Shown piece by piece: positions 55,733 to 64,000 of a DNA stretch of 64,000 nucleotides. The notes below the pieces were generated by a model. That model worked only from the letters and a program-made list of their open reading frames with translations. It ran no database searches and was not told the DNA's origin. Within the stretch, counting starts at the first letter, position 1. Each line of letters opens with the position of its first letter. Position numbers and translations under genes: made by a program. This DNA is from Haliclona indistincta (Eukaryota > Porifera > Demospongiae > Haplosclerida > Chalinidae), in contig OZ024787.1 of the NCBI GenBank assembly GCA_964017065.1, positions 3,111,921 to 3,175,920 of the forward strand. Reading direction: 5' to 3'.

Positions 55733-56101
55733 GAAATTAAAAAGATTTCTATCGAAATCAAAAGGATGTAGGGTTGTGAAATCTACCACTGGTCCACAAT
55801 GCAATCTAACAAGGAACAAGCATGGAATGGTTACACGATTGACTTGCTAACAGACCATAGATCCCTACATCAGTGGCTGCTGTGGTTGGCTATAGCTAGG
55901 TCAGCTAGTTGCTGTTGACACCTGACGTGCATTCCGCTTGTGACATCTTATATATTGCCACTGATGTAGGGATCTATGGTCTGTTAGCAAGTCAATCGTG
56001 TAACCATTCCATGCTTGTTCCTTGTTAGATTGCATTGTGGACCAGTGGTAGATTTCACAACCCTACATCCTTTTGATTTCGATAGAAATCTTTTTAATTT
56101 C
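55733..56101. mobile_element. Palindromic MITE family M2, copy C
   Basis: Same arms as copies A and B. Ends AAATTAAAAAGATTTC and GAAATCTTTTTAATTT are symmetrical. The core GCTGTTGACACCTGACGTGC is retained. Confidence 0.85.
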
Positions 56102-56286
56102 TTTCTATGTGCTATCTATCAGCCAAGTTATAGTTTTCAATGACGACTGGCAGCATGAAAACACGCACGTTTAACAATGCAACCAGAAAATATTTGCATT
56201 TTGGTAACGGGGTAATTTCGGGCACCTAGCTGGGCATCGCATCTATAGTGATCGCACCGCTCACCGATATCTTGCGTTGTACATAA

Positions 56287-56693
56287 GGCACCTGCCAGGA
56301 GAATTTCACGACTGTTCGTGGGTGTTTTGGTCTCGTCACTGCTCGCGTAAAGGCGCTAGGCGAGTCGAAGAAGAAGAACAATGACGACGAAAGTCGATTT
56401 TCACCGTTTCCAGGTTCGTCACTTTAGTAACAATTTCACGCAATCTCCTTGCTACTGTAAGATAAAGAGAGCAGATCTAAGTGTCTTTGGACGTTTAAAA
56501 TTCATCACCGGCGAAATTACAGTAGCAAGGAGATTGCTTAGTTGAATTTGTTACTAAAGTGACGAACTTGGAAACGGTGAAGATCAAATTTTGTCATCAG
56601 ATTTCAGCACGCCTAGCGCCTTTACGCGAGCAGTGCCTCCTAGATCAAAACACCCATGAACCGTCGTGATATTCTCCTGGCAGGTGCCTTTGA
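56287..56693. mobile_element. Compact fold-back copy without microsatellite
   Basis: Arms 56287-56513 and 56514-56693 meet back to back at GCAATCTCCTTGCTACTGTA and its inverse. Ends are GGCACCTGCCAGGAGAATTT and inverse. Where other copies carry (AAAG)n it has only GAAGAAGAAGAACAATGACG. No coding capacity. Confidence 0.75.
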
Positions 56694-57170
56694 ACTTATT
56701 TTTTTTAGCGAAACAGCGGATATTTATTCCGCAATTTCTCGAACGTGATCAAGTGTCAGCTAAGTGTTAGACGCCATTATGTGATTGCGCAATACTCACA
56801 TGATCAAGCAGTGGCTAGCGCACGTGACTGAGCACAAGCTTGAGCATTGCCGCGCCGTATGGATCACGGCGGAGAACACTTAATTGTCTGGAGTCTTCGA
56901 AGAACGGTAAGCTCGTGTAGGATCACCATTCTGCGCTTGCCAGATTTTTGTAACCGCTGTATAGGTCTAAAAACAAGTGTGGACGGCGGTGGTATGCACT
57001 GCATGCATGCATAGGCGAGCTGATATGTGCAGCATAACAATTAGCTACAAGTTTAAAATTATTATAGAGAAAAGCCATCAAAACATGAAAACTAAACTAA
57101 TGGTGAAAACCAAGACTGTTTAGTACATGCATGATTTTGAACTGCACTTCACTGAAAAAGGACACAAACA

Positions 57171-57600
57171 AGAAATTAAAAAGGTATCTATCCGGCGAAA
57201 TCAAAAGGATGTAGGATGAAGAAATCTATCACTGGTTCACAATGTAAACCAACAAGGAACAAGCATGTAATGGTAAAACGATTGTCTTGCTAACAGACCA
57301 TATGCATAGATCCCTATATCAGTGGCTGTTCATAAGATCAATTACTATATTAATTTTTATCACAAGCTGAATTCAATTCAATGCACGTCAGATGCTGTCA
57401 ACAGCAACTGGCTGAACTAGCTATAGTCAGCCATAGCACCCACTGATGTACGAATCTATGGTCTGTTAGCAAGACAATCGTGTTACCATTCCTTGCTTGT
57501 TCCTTGTTGGCTTGCATTGTTGACCAGTGGTAGATTTCTACATCCCACATCCTTTTGATTTCAATAGAAATATTTTTAATTTCGATAGAAATCTTTTTGA
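57171..57600. mobile_element. Palindromic MITE family M2, copy D (diverged)
   Basis: Arms as in other M2 copies but with insertions and substitutions (TATCTATCCGGCG, CATATGCATAGATCC) and a duplicated right end (ATTTTTAATTTCGATAGAAA). The oldest-looking copy. Confidence 0.75.
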
Positions 57601-57945
57601 TTGACTAAATTTAGAATCAATGCCAATACTACGAAGCTTGTTCAGCAGCGGTCTATGCGGAACTGTGTCAAATGCTATTTGGATATCAAAGAAGACAGCA
57701 CAGACCTCTTGCCCTTCCTCTAATAGTTGAAACCACTGATTGGTGACATAGAGTAAAGCTGTTATACATTGTAGTTGACTTGCCATGCTGGAAACCCCAT
57801 TGCTGATTAGAAAGAAGATCATTTTCAGTCATAGAGATAATCAACAAGAAGAATCTTTCTAACAATTTGCTCATCTCTATCTTCTTCTTGTGATTATCTC
57901 TAGGACTGAAAATTAGTTAATAAGCAATGGGGTTTCCAGCTTGAT
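57600..57945 (-). pseudogene. LINE reverse-transcriptase fragment with fold-back end
   Basis: Minus-strand frames give NQWFQLLEEGQEVCAVFFDI and IAFDTVPHRPLLNKLRSIGI, the RT motif around F-D-x-x-x-A-F-D, plus LLSNQQWGFQHGKS in an adjacent frame. It is frameshifted and truncated. 57880-57945 is a partial inverted copy of the adjacent 57780-57850, giving a local hairpin. Confidence 0.75.
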
Positions 57946-58207
57946 TTTTATTCAAGCCATGCAAGAATTATAATAATGTGGAGCATTTCGGCGTGCACGA
58001 CACCGTTAGACGATTCGCAAATTTGTGAGACTTGTTTCGTTGCCAACGAAATTGAAAAAATAGATACAGATGATACAGATGACTCTAACCGGAGAAACTG
58101 CATGCATACGCTATAAGGAACCGACAAACAAGCCAACCATCCATGGCCTACGCATCCATGTGACTTGACTTCAAATAAATAATAGATTTTATGAGATCAG
58201 TGATGGC
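57946..58207. other. Spacer
   Basis: No supported gene. Could contain the missing 5' exon of the four-helix membrane protein, but none could be defined. Confidence 0.35.
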
Positions 58208-58485
58208 AAGAGTTCATTACCTAAGAGTATGCAACCGTCAATATACCCCCTAGGACGGCGTTTGACATTTTCTACGTCACAAGTTTACACAACCCAGCCA
58301 ACCTCAGTCAGGCTCAGTGATGATAGCATTACCACAGAGTGATGATTATCATTACAGCTGTTGTGAATATCATTGGCATAGCAGCCCTAATGCTTTCTGC
58401 TGTATAAACTTGTGACGTAGAAAATGTCAAACGCCGTCCTAGTGGGTATATTGACGGTTGCATACTCTTAGGTAATGTACTCTTG
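58208..58485. mobile_element. TAAGAGTATGCA-family MITE, copy 1
   Basis: Inverted arms of about 85 bp (CAAGAG.TCATTACC, TAAGAGTATGCAACCGTCAA, GTTTGACATTTTCTACGTCA and CAAGTTTA) around a core with GATTATCATTAC and GTGAATATCATT. Second copy at 60251-60477. Confidence 0.8.
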
Positions 58486-58626
58486 GTGATGGTAATTGTC
58501 ATTAATCAACACTACATGTTGAACTATACGCTCCTGCTATAGTAAATGGCACAACAAGATTATAATTTTATGAAACAAAGCTAGATTAATACATGTACTT
58601 GTGAACAATAATTTCTGTCTCTTTAG

Positions 58627-59257
58627 AAATTGTTCTGACAGTATTTGCTCTTCTTGTGCTGGTTCCAGCTATCATTCTTATTGCTATAACTGGTGAGACA
58701 GATTGTAACTTTGATTATCCAAACCTTTGTTTTCCTTATCTTACGACTGTGAATGCTAGCCTTGTGAATCCAATTATTTGTTAATCTCATTAGCATTTAT
58801 AACAGTAAACTTTATGTTGCTAACTAAAGAGTTTGGATAATCAAGGTTTTACTATAATAATTGTAATAATAATAATATAATCATAATTACAGCTGCTGGG
58901 CCAATTCAATGCACCAATACATCTCTAGCTGTACCAGCAGGTGCAGTCACCATAGCTCTGATTGGCATCATACTCATATTTCTCCTGCTCTGTATCAGCA
59001 TCCAGTTTTTCAAGTCGAAGGATAAATATGTATGTCGTATCATTGTTTACTGGCTGAATGGCTTTGCTATAGTGGCATTCTTGGGTCTCTTAATTACTGG
59101 TTCAATTTTAGCCTTCTTGGCTAACAATAGCACTCATCCAGACTGTAAACTTCTTGCAGCTCCTATTGCTACCATTGCCCTGTCCTATGTGTTTACTATT
59201 GTGATCGTTTGCAGCTGGGCTATATGTTTCTGGGCTATAACCTGCCCTTCAAATTAA
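58627..59257 (+). CDS. Four-helix membrane protein, 3' exons
   Basis: Exons 58627-58692 and 58893-59257 join in phase (G|CT) to a frame ending at TAA 59255-59257, about 143 residues. Four hydrophobic helices are evident: IVLTVFALLVLVPAIILIAI, VTIALIGIILIFLLLCISIQ, WLNGFAIVAFLGLLITGSIL and IATIALSYVFTIVIVCSWAI. The first extracellular-type loop has a Cys (IQCTNTS) and the second NNSTHPDCK, with possible N-glycosylation and a disulfide, as in tetraspan/MARVEL/claudin-like proteins. The start exon was not found, because the upstream acceptor at 58625-58626 demands one, and a MITE lies 140 bp upstream. Family not identified. Confidence 0.7.
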
Positions 59258-59611
59258 TTTGAGAAAGGATTTTGACTGGTTTTTTTTAGCTTTGGAACAA
59301 TATTATCGTTTATACTTCATTAGAACATTGTTTATTCTTTAGTAGGCATTTTAGCTAGTGATTAATTTTATTAGTTGTTATTTGTGTATTAAACTGTTAT
59401 TAAAAAATAATGTGATTATGCTATAGCAAAGCCGAATTTGAAGAGAGTGAAAATGTGTGTTTACTTATGCTTCATATCTCAGAAAAATGATATATCCAAC
59501 AGTCATAATACATGTTGCAGGTATCATTTTGATCTTCTGAGTCATGTGATATGAGTATGACACAAGATGGTATCATGACATCTAAAAATTAATAATGACA
59601 ACATTATGGTA
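59258..59611. other. 3' flank of the membrane-protein gene
   Basis: AT-rich with several AATAAT/ATTAAA-type sequences suitable for polyadenylation. No gene. Confidence 0.4.
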
Positions 59612-59940
59612 GACTTGCTGTTCGGTAACCAGGCAACAGCAAGCTACGCCTACTTGTTATTGAATTTATTGTGCTGACCGTATAGAAATTGCATAAAAAA
59701 TTACATTTTCAGCTTTGTATCACAAAAAGACAGTGTATCATTGAGTACCAGGAGGCAGTGCTGCTGGTGCTGAGGCTGGAAGAGCCCCAGTCGGGGGAAC
59801 GATCTATGAACTGCAGGGACAGCAGCAGGAGGAGGAAGCCCTAGAGGCATTTGACCAAACAGAATCATGGGCATATTAAGAGGGAAGCCAGGAGGAGAAT
59901 GAGAAGGAATTCCAATCAGAATACAGTGGACCACACGAAG
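59612..59940 (-). pseudogene. Decayed duplicate of SNRPC last exon and 3' flank
   Basis: 59612-59655 matches the 3' flank of SNRPC (17831-17880: GACTTGCTGTTCGGTAACCA, CAACAGCAAGCTACGCCTAC). 59713-59930 then matches SNRPC exon 5, including TATCATTGAGTACCAGGAGG for the C-terminus and the GGCATTTGACC and AGGGAAGCCAGGAGGA blocks. Substitutions and indels break the Pro/Met/Gly frame. No upstream exons are present, and intron-free flank is included. So it is a segmental duplication fragment rather than a processed copy. Confidence 0.85.
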
Positions 59941-60250
59941 AGAGTGTAAAACTATGTTTTTGACATTTTGTTTCATATCTCAGGAACCATGAGTGTCCTA
60001 TGATCATGTTGCAGGTACCATTATGATCCTCTATTCTTAGTGAACACCCTCATTCATATGGCTTTGTGTCACGTGATGTGGGAGTGTCACAACATGGCGG
60101 CGTATCACACCCACTGGAAAGACAGTTTTTAGTTAGGATTTCCAGAACTACTGGCAGTTAAAATTTCTAAACGCTGAATTACAACCTTCACCTAGAGCGC
60201 GAACCTGTCGGCAAGTGTCCGTCTTTAACTAGCATTAAGAGTTCATTAAG

Positions 60251-60477
60251 TAAGAGTATGCAGCCTTCAATATACCCTGTTGGACAGCGTTGGACATTTT
60301 CTACGTCACAAGTTTACCTACACACGCAATGATTATCATTACTGCTGTTGTGAATATCATTTCACAACGGTGAATATCATTAGCATAGCAGCCCTAATGC
60401 TTTCGGCTGTGTAAACTTGTGACGTAGAAAATGTCCAACGCCGTCCAACGGGGTATATTGACGGCTGCATACTCTTA
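60251..60477. mobile_element. TAAGAGTATGCA-family MITE, copy 2
   Basis: Inverted TAAGAGTATGCAGCC, TCAATATACCC, TTGGACATTTTCTACGTCAC arms as in 58208-58485. A short internal duplication of GTGAATATCATT is seen. Inserted within the larger TIR element. Confidence 0.8.
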
Positions 60478-60581
60478 CCAGAGATTATTAATACTACGTA
60501 ACCGGGATAGGAGACTGTGACAATCTTGTGTCACTATGCGCGTTTCGCTTGTAATGACGTAATTTGTTTATACCTTACAGT

Positions 60582-60761
60582 TGTTATGGTAACTACAACG
60601 TGCTCTCCGCCGACGGGACAAGTGCCATGGCTGCTTCTGAGAGAGATTATAACGATGCAAGAAATTTACTACTCTCTCCACTCATGACTGCTGCTCTCAA
60701 TCTGATCCTCATACCATTATCTTCATTATCTCTACTGTTGTCCCTACAACGCTGTCACTAA
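60582..60761 (+). CDS. Possible terminal exon with hydrophobic C-terminus
   Basis: After a possible acceptor (TATACCTTACAG) an open frame encodes CYGNYNVLSADGTSAMAASE and ends in a hydrophobic stretch (ALNLILIPLSSLSLLLSLQR) before TAA. A two-part polar plus transmembrane composition suggests coding, but no other exon is identified and it lies in a transposon-like block. Low confidence. Confidence 0.25.
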   Translation, partial: CYGNYNVLSADGTSAMAASERDYNDARNLLLSPLMTAALNLILIPLSSLSLLLSLQRCH

Positions 60762-61680
60762 CACTACATGACTACATGTCTACTATTCTTCCCTGATTTT
60801 TAAACACTATGTATCTCTTTTCTTTGTATAATTTGGATGCATGCTTTGATTAGCTATTAGCTATATTATGCCTCCTTTGCATTTGCATAAATATTATTTA
60901 AAAAAAAAAAAAAAAAAAAAAAGAAAAAGAAAACTAAAGTAGTCGAAAATGTGGTTTTGAGTGCGGAGAAAGTACTTCGTCTTCCTTTACCTGTTCTTTT
61001 CAGGCGTTCGCCCTTCGCACTGTACAGAATGTAATATGCTTCCGTGATAGAGCACTCGGTGAGGCTAGCCGTTACTCATGCAAACCATAATAGTAGAAGA
61101 TTACAACTATGACATTTACACACACTAACAGTCCAAGTAGCATAAAAAACCATTAAAACTTGTACCAAATACGTAGGCTTTGCATGGATGTGTTCACAAA
61201 AACAGTACTAAAAACAGCTTGCTACGCCTCTAACTAACACAAAAAGCAAATTCAGACACAAAATTATGATATTTACATGACCTGCTACCAGAACTTTATA
61301 GTACACTAGACAAAACTAGTAGAACACATCTCACAAAGCCATGGATGTGTTTACAAGCTGTTTTTACATCATACTCGGCCGTTTACCTTGTCTGAGATCC
61401 ACCCTTGACCATACTGCAGACGAAGAGCGTGGCTACTTTAGAGTTACTTGGTAAAGCTACGCAGAAACGCCTCCTTTCGTTACAAAAGGAAATAACTATG
61501 AGTGTAAGAGTGGAAAAACTGTCAGCAGCTGCACACTCTATTACGTAAATTTTTTGCGTCATTTTCGAAACCATGGTCGAAACGCGAAACGCGCATGGGT
61601 ACACTCCGCGCAATACATTTTGATTGACAGTTTCTTATCCCGGTTACGTAGTATTAATAATCTCTGCTCTTACTTAATGA

Positions 61681-62084
61681 ACTCTTGCTAGCGTTAGTTC
61701 GGCGAAGGGGAGCAAAAGATGGGTTTCGCGACAAACCAAAACTTTAGGTTAGCGATGTGCACTAAAAAGTTTAAACTGTCTGCCGAATCAATTGCTAGTT
61801 GTTTCAGGTATCTTCTGCTAACCTTTAGCAGCACACAAATCTACTTTTTATTATCATTGCCGATCGGCAATGATATGTATGAACTCTTGCTAGCGTTAGT
61901 TCGGCGAAGGGGAGCAAAAGATGGGTTTCGCGACAAACCAAAACTTTAGGTTAGCGATGTGCACTAAAAAGTTTAAACTGTCTGCCGAATCAATTGCTAG
62001 TTGTTTCAGGTATCTTCTGCTAACCTTTAGCAGCACACAAATCTACTTTTTATTATCATTGCTGATCGGCAATGATATGTAGGG
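61681..62084. repeat. 202-bp tandem duplication (two units)
   Basis: The units ACTCTTGCTAGCGTTAGTTC ... CGGCAATGATATGTA occur twice with a period of 202 bp (61681 and 61883). I saw one difference (ATTGCCGATC versus ATTGCTGATC). Each unit ends in a short palindrome TGCCGATCGGCA. It starts at the right end of the preceding TIR element. Confidence 0.88.
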
Positions 62085-63320
62085 ATGACCTCGAATTAAG
62101 ATGGCGGCTACTCATGTTGAAAATGGGTTTTCGCACATATCTCTATTATTATAAATCTATACTGCATTTTAACTATCTCTAAGTGACTCTGAAGTGTAAG
62201 CGCTTGTAGGACGTCTATTAAAGTCGCCGGGACTGCTTGCTTGACGACGAAAATCAAGACAGAGAGAATTTGCAGATCTTCGCTGTTATAGCGTTTCTCG
62301 AGATTCTAGACATCTAGGATTGATCAGGCGATTGTTCTGAGCATGGAAATACCATTGGCGAAGCTGGCAGACGTTTCTAAAGTGGTAAACTAAAATTGCC
62401 GCCCACGCGAATTGTTCATCTTTCTTCTTCTTCTTCTTTGACAAGCATAGCGCTGTCCTGAGTGAACGAATCACTACCAAACCTGCACCATCGCATGTGT
62501 ATTATATCTGGGTTAGTGCACTTACTTCTTGGATAGGCGTCAAACACTACCAGAAGCGAGTAATCCTTGAAAAACATGGTTTTTGGACCGTTTTGGACTA
62601 GCGACTTCATTAATTAACCCTCTTGTCGCTTCTTATCATTAACTCCGCCCACATCGGTTTTGCAGCTATCTCGCTACTGCGTTTTGTCTCTGCTCTGGAC
62701 GCTTCAGCGCGCAAGCCAGAGGTATGAAAATGTGTCTAAACCAGTACTATACCCTAAATAACACTGATCTGTTCGTTAACGCTTCAGATGGCGGGTTAAA
62801 GCTGACTTACACAGACGTGAACAACTTGAGTGTCTAGCCTGCTTACCGGCAGCAAGATTCTGCGCACAGTACGGTTCCTACACCACGCAGCGTAAGTTGC
62901 AAAGGACTAGAAGCCTCTGTGAGTGTGATAATGACTTCAACAAGATTCTACTAGGCGTGCTCCTACTATTTAGGCTCGCAGCATCGATGAATTGTCAGTG
63001 CTAGTCTCTTCATCCATTACAATACTAACAAGTATCATGTTGTCAAATCATACCTGGACTTGACATTATGCTGTCTGCGTCCTCAACCTCTTTAACTATT
63101 TTAAACCTTTCAATGAATGATTATTCTTGTGATTGGTAATATTAAACATTTAAACCACACTCCTTACTCTCAAGAGGCTGTGCACGTTCACATCTCTGCT
63201 AGACTAGTATCTATATACCGCTCACAGAGTTGTAAGAATGATTTAACATCTAACATAGAATACAACTAATAAGTTCAAACTGACAGTGATCAAAAAAGTA
63301 ACAGGAACAAGTAAAGTAAA
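62085..63320. other. Spacer, no gene recognised
   Basis: Starts with AAGATGGCGGCTAC, the same YY1-like motif as in the fold-back family. The remaining 1.2 kb has no supported exon. Confidence 0.4.
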
Positions 63321-63934
63321 AAATTTTTAATAAAAAACTGAAAAGTGTAGGGATGACTCTTAAAAAAGGAAAGGAACAAGATGGGATGATGCTTGCAAAA
63401 GTAAAGGAACAAGATGGAATAATGCTTGCAAATGTAAAAGTCCCAAGTATCCCTACATCAGCGGCTTGAAGGAGGACGCAGTCCGATGGAGTAATTGACG
63501 GTTGTGAATCTGTGTTTGGAGGACGCAGTCCGATGAAGTAATTGACGGTTGTGAATAACTATAATAATAGGAATCTGTGTTTAGGAGGACGCAGTCCGAT
63601 GAAGTAGTTGACAGTTGTAAATAAGCTGCAGGTAGCTGTGTTTGGAGGACGCAGTCCGATGAAGTAGTTGACAGTTGTAAATAACTAGAGGTATCTGTGT
63701 TTTGGAGGACACGGTCTGATAAGTAATTGACGGTTGTAAAAGGTATAAGAAGAGGATTCCGCATTTGTCAATTGCACGTCATCGCAGCAAGCCGCTGATG
63801 TAGGGATACTTGGGACTTTTACATTTGCAAGCATTATTCCATCTTGTTCCTTTACTTTTGCAAGCATCATCCCATCTTGTTCCTTTCCTTTTTTAAGAGT
63901 CATCCCTACACTTTTCAGTTTTTTATTAAAAATT
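63321..63934. mobile_element. Palindromic MITE with internal tandem repeats
   Basis: Arms of about 150 bp (63321-63470 and 63785-63934) are near-perfect inverses: TTTTTAATAAAAAACTGAAA, GTAGGGATGACTC, AACAAGATGGGATGATGCTT, GTCCCAAGTATCCCTACATC. The core (63475-63740) contains five imperfect ~55-65 bp repeats. The CTGATGTAGGGAT junction resembles that of family M2. Confidence 0.85.
63475..63740. repeat. Five tandem repeats of about 55-65 bp
   Basis: Units share GGAGGACGCAGTCCGATGAA and GT[AT]ATTGACGGTTGTGAAT or a close variant. Spacer length between units varies. Not a CRISPR: the spacers are not uniform and the setting is eukaryotic. Confidence 0.8.
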
Positions 63935-64000
63935 AATTTTTTACTTTACTTGTTGTTAGAAGCTGTGCTAAAATGGCTGAGTTACAACGAGTTTTGTGGC

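Larger units (their letters stand above)
60237..61686. mobile_element. 1.45-kb TIR element with nested MITE
   Basis: Left AAGAGTTCATTAAGTAAGAG and right CTCTTACTTAATGAACTCTT are inverse. The inner shared block AGAGATTATTAATACTACGT/AACCGGGAT occurs at 60481-60510 and 61632-61665. The TAAGAGTATGC MITE (60251-60477) lies between these two left blocks. The interior holds one open frame on + (60564-60761), a pure-A run (60900-60921) and no recognised transposase. Confidence 0.65.

Noticed and set aside
63475..63740. CRISPR-like repeat array
   Set aside because: Unit spacing is irregular, the units lie inside a palindromic MITE, and the window is eukaryotic.

Overview
The window is eukaryotic and animal. 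Genes have short GT-AG introns and the housekeeping proteins are full length. The non-coding part is packed with short inverted-repeat elements. My inference, from the compact intron-rich loci, the invertebrate-like divergence of the proteins and the MITE-rich AT-biased spacers, is a demosponge such as Amphimedon queenslandica. No database search was possible.

Left third (about 1-25 kb) is the gene-dense part. In order it holds a single-exon AIG1/GIMAP-like GTPase (+), a complete 30-exon raptor gene (-) whose last intron contains a tRNA-Glu(CTC) gene and a MITE, dynactin p25 DCTN5 (+), an unrecognised small coiled-coil gene (-), U1 snRNP protein SNRPC (-), mitochondrial outer-membrane assembly protein SAMM50 (+), and a small CD225/dispanin-type membrane protein (-). 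RPTOR/DCTN5 and SNRPC/SAMM50 are head-to-head pairs with 331 bp and 103 bp between start codons. DCTN5 and the coiled-coil gene are tail-to-tail with 34 bp between stops. All exon phases in these loci close without a frameshift.

Middle (about 25-50 kb) is mostly transposon. It contains a decayed LINE followed by a duplicated SAMM50 3' end, an element carrying an ORF of 23-residue arginine-rich (STPR-like) repeats next to a 560-bp fold-back, palindromic elements with expanded tetranucleotide repeats, an assembly gap flanked by an unmerged contig overlap, a gutted Ty3/gypsy element inserted in a TTAA-flanked piggyBac-like MITE, mariner- and Mutator-like non-autonomous elements, and a decayed PHD-finger element with GGTCCG subterminal repeats.

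Right third (about 50-64 kb) continues the repeat landscape with a few coding islands: an Asp/Ser/Pro-rich exon at 51 kb, a TIR element with a 7-bp target duplication carrying one unrecognised protein gene (53.8-55.6 kb), a four-helix membrane protein (58.6-59.3 kb), and a decayed duplicate of the SNRPC 3' end (59.6-59.9 kb).

The best candidates for something undescribed are the STPR/fold-back element, the 1.8-kb element with the unrecognised protein, and the consistent sense-strand placement of CT microsatellites immediately 5' of splice acceptors in all four intron-bearing housekeeping genes.
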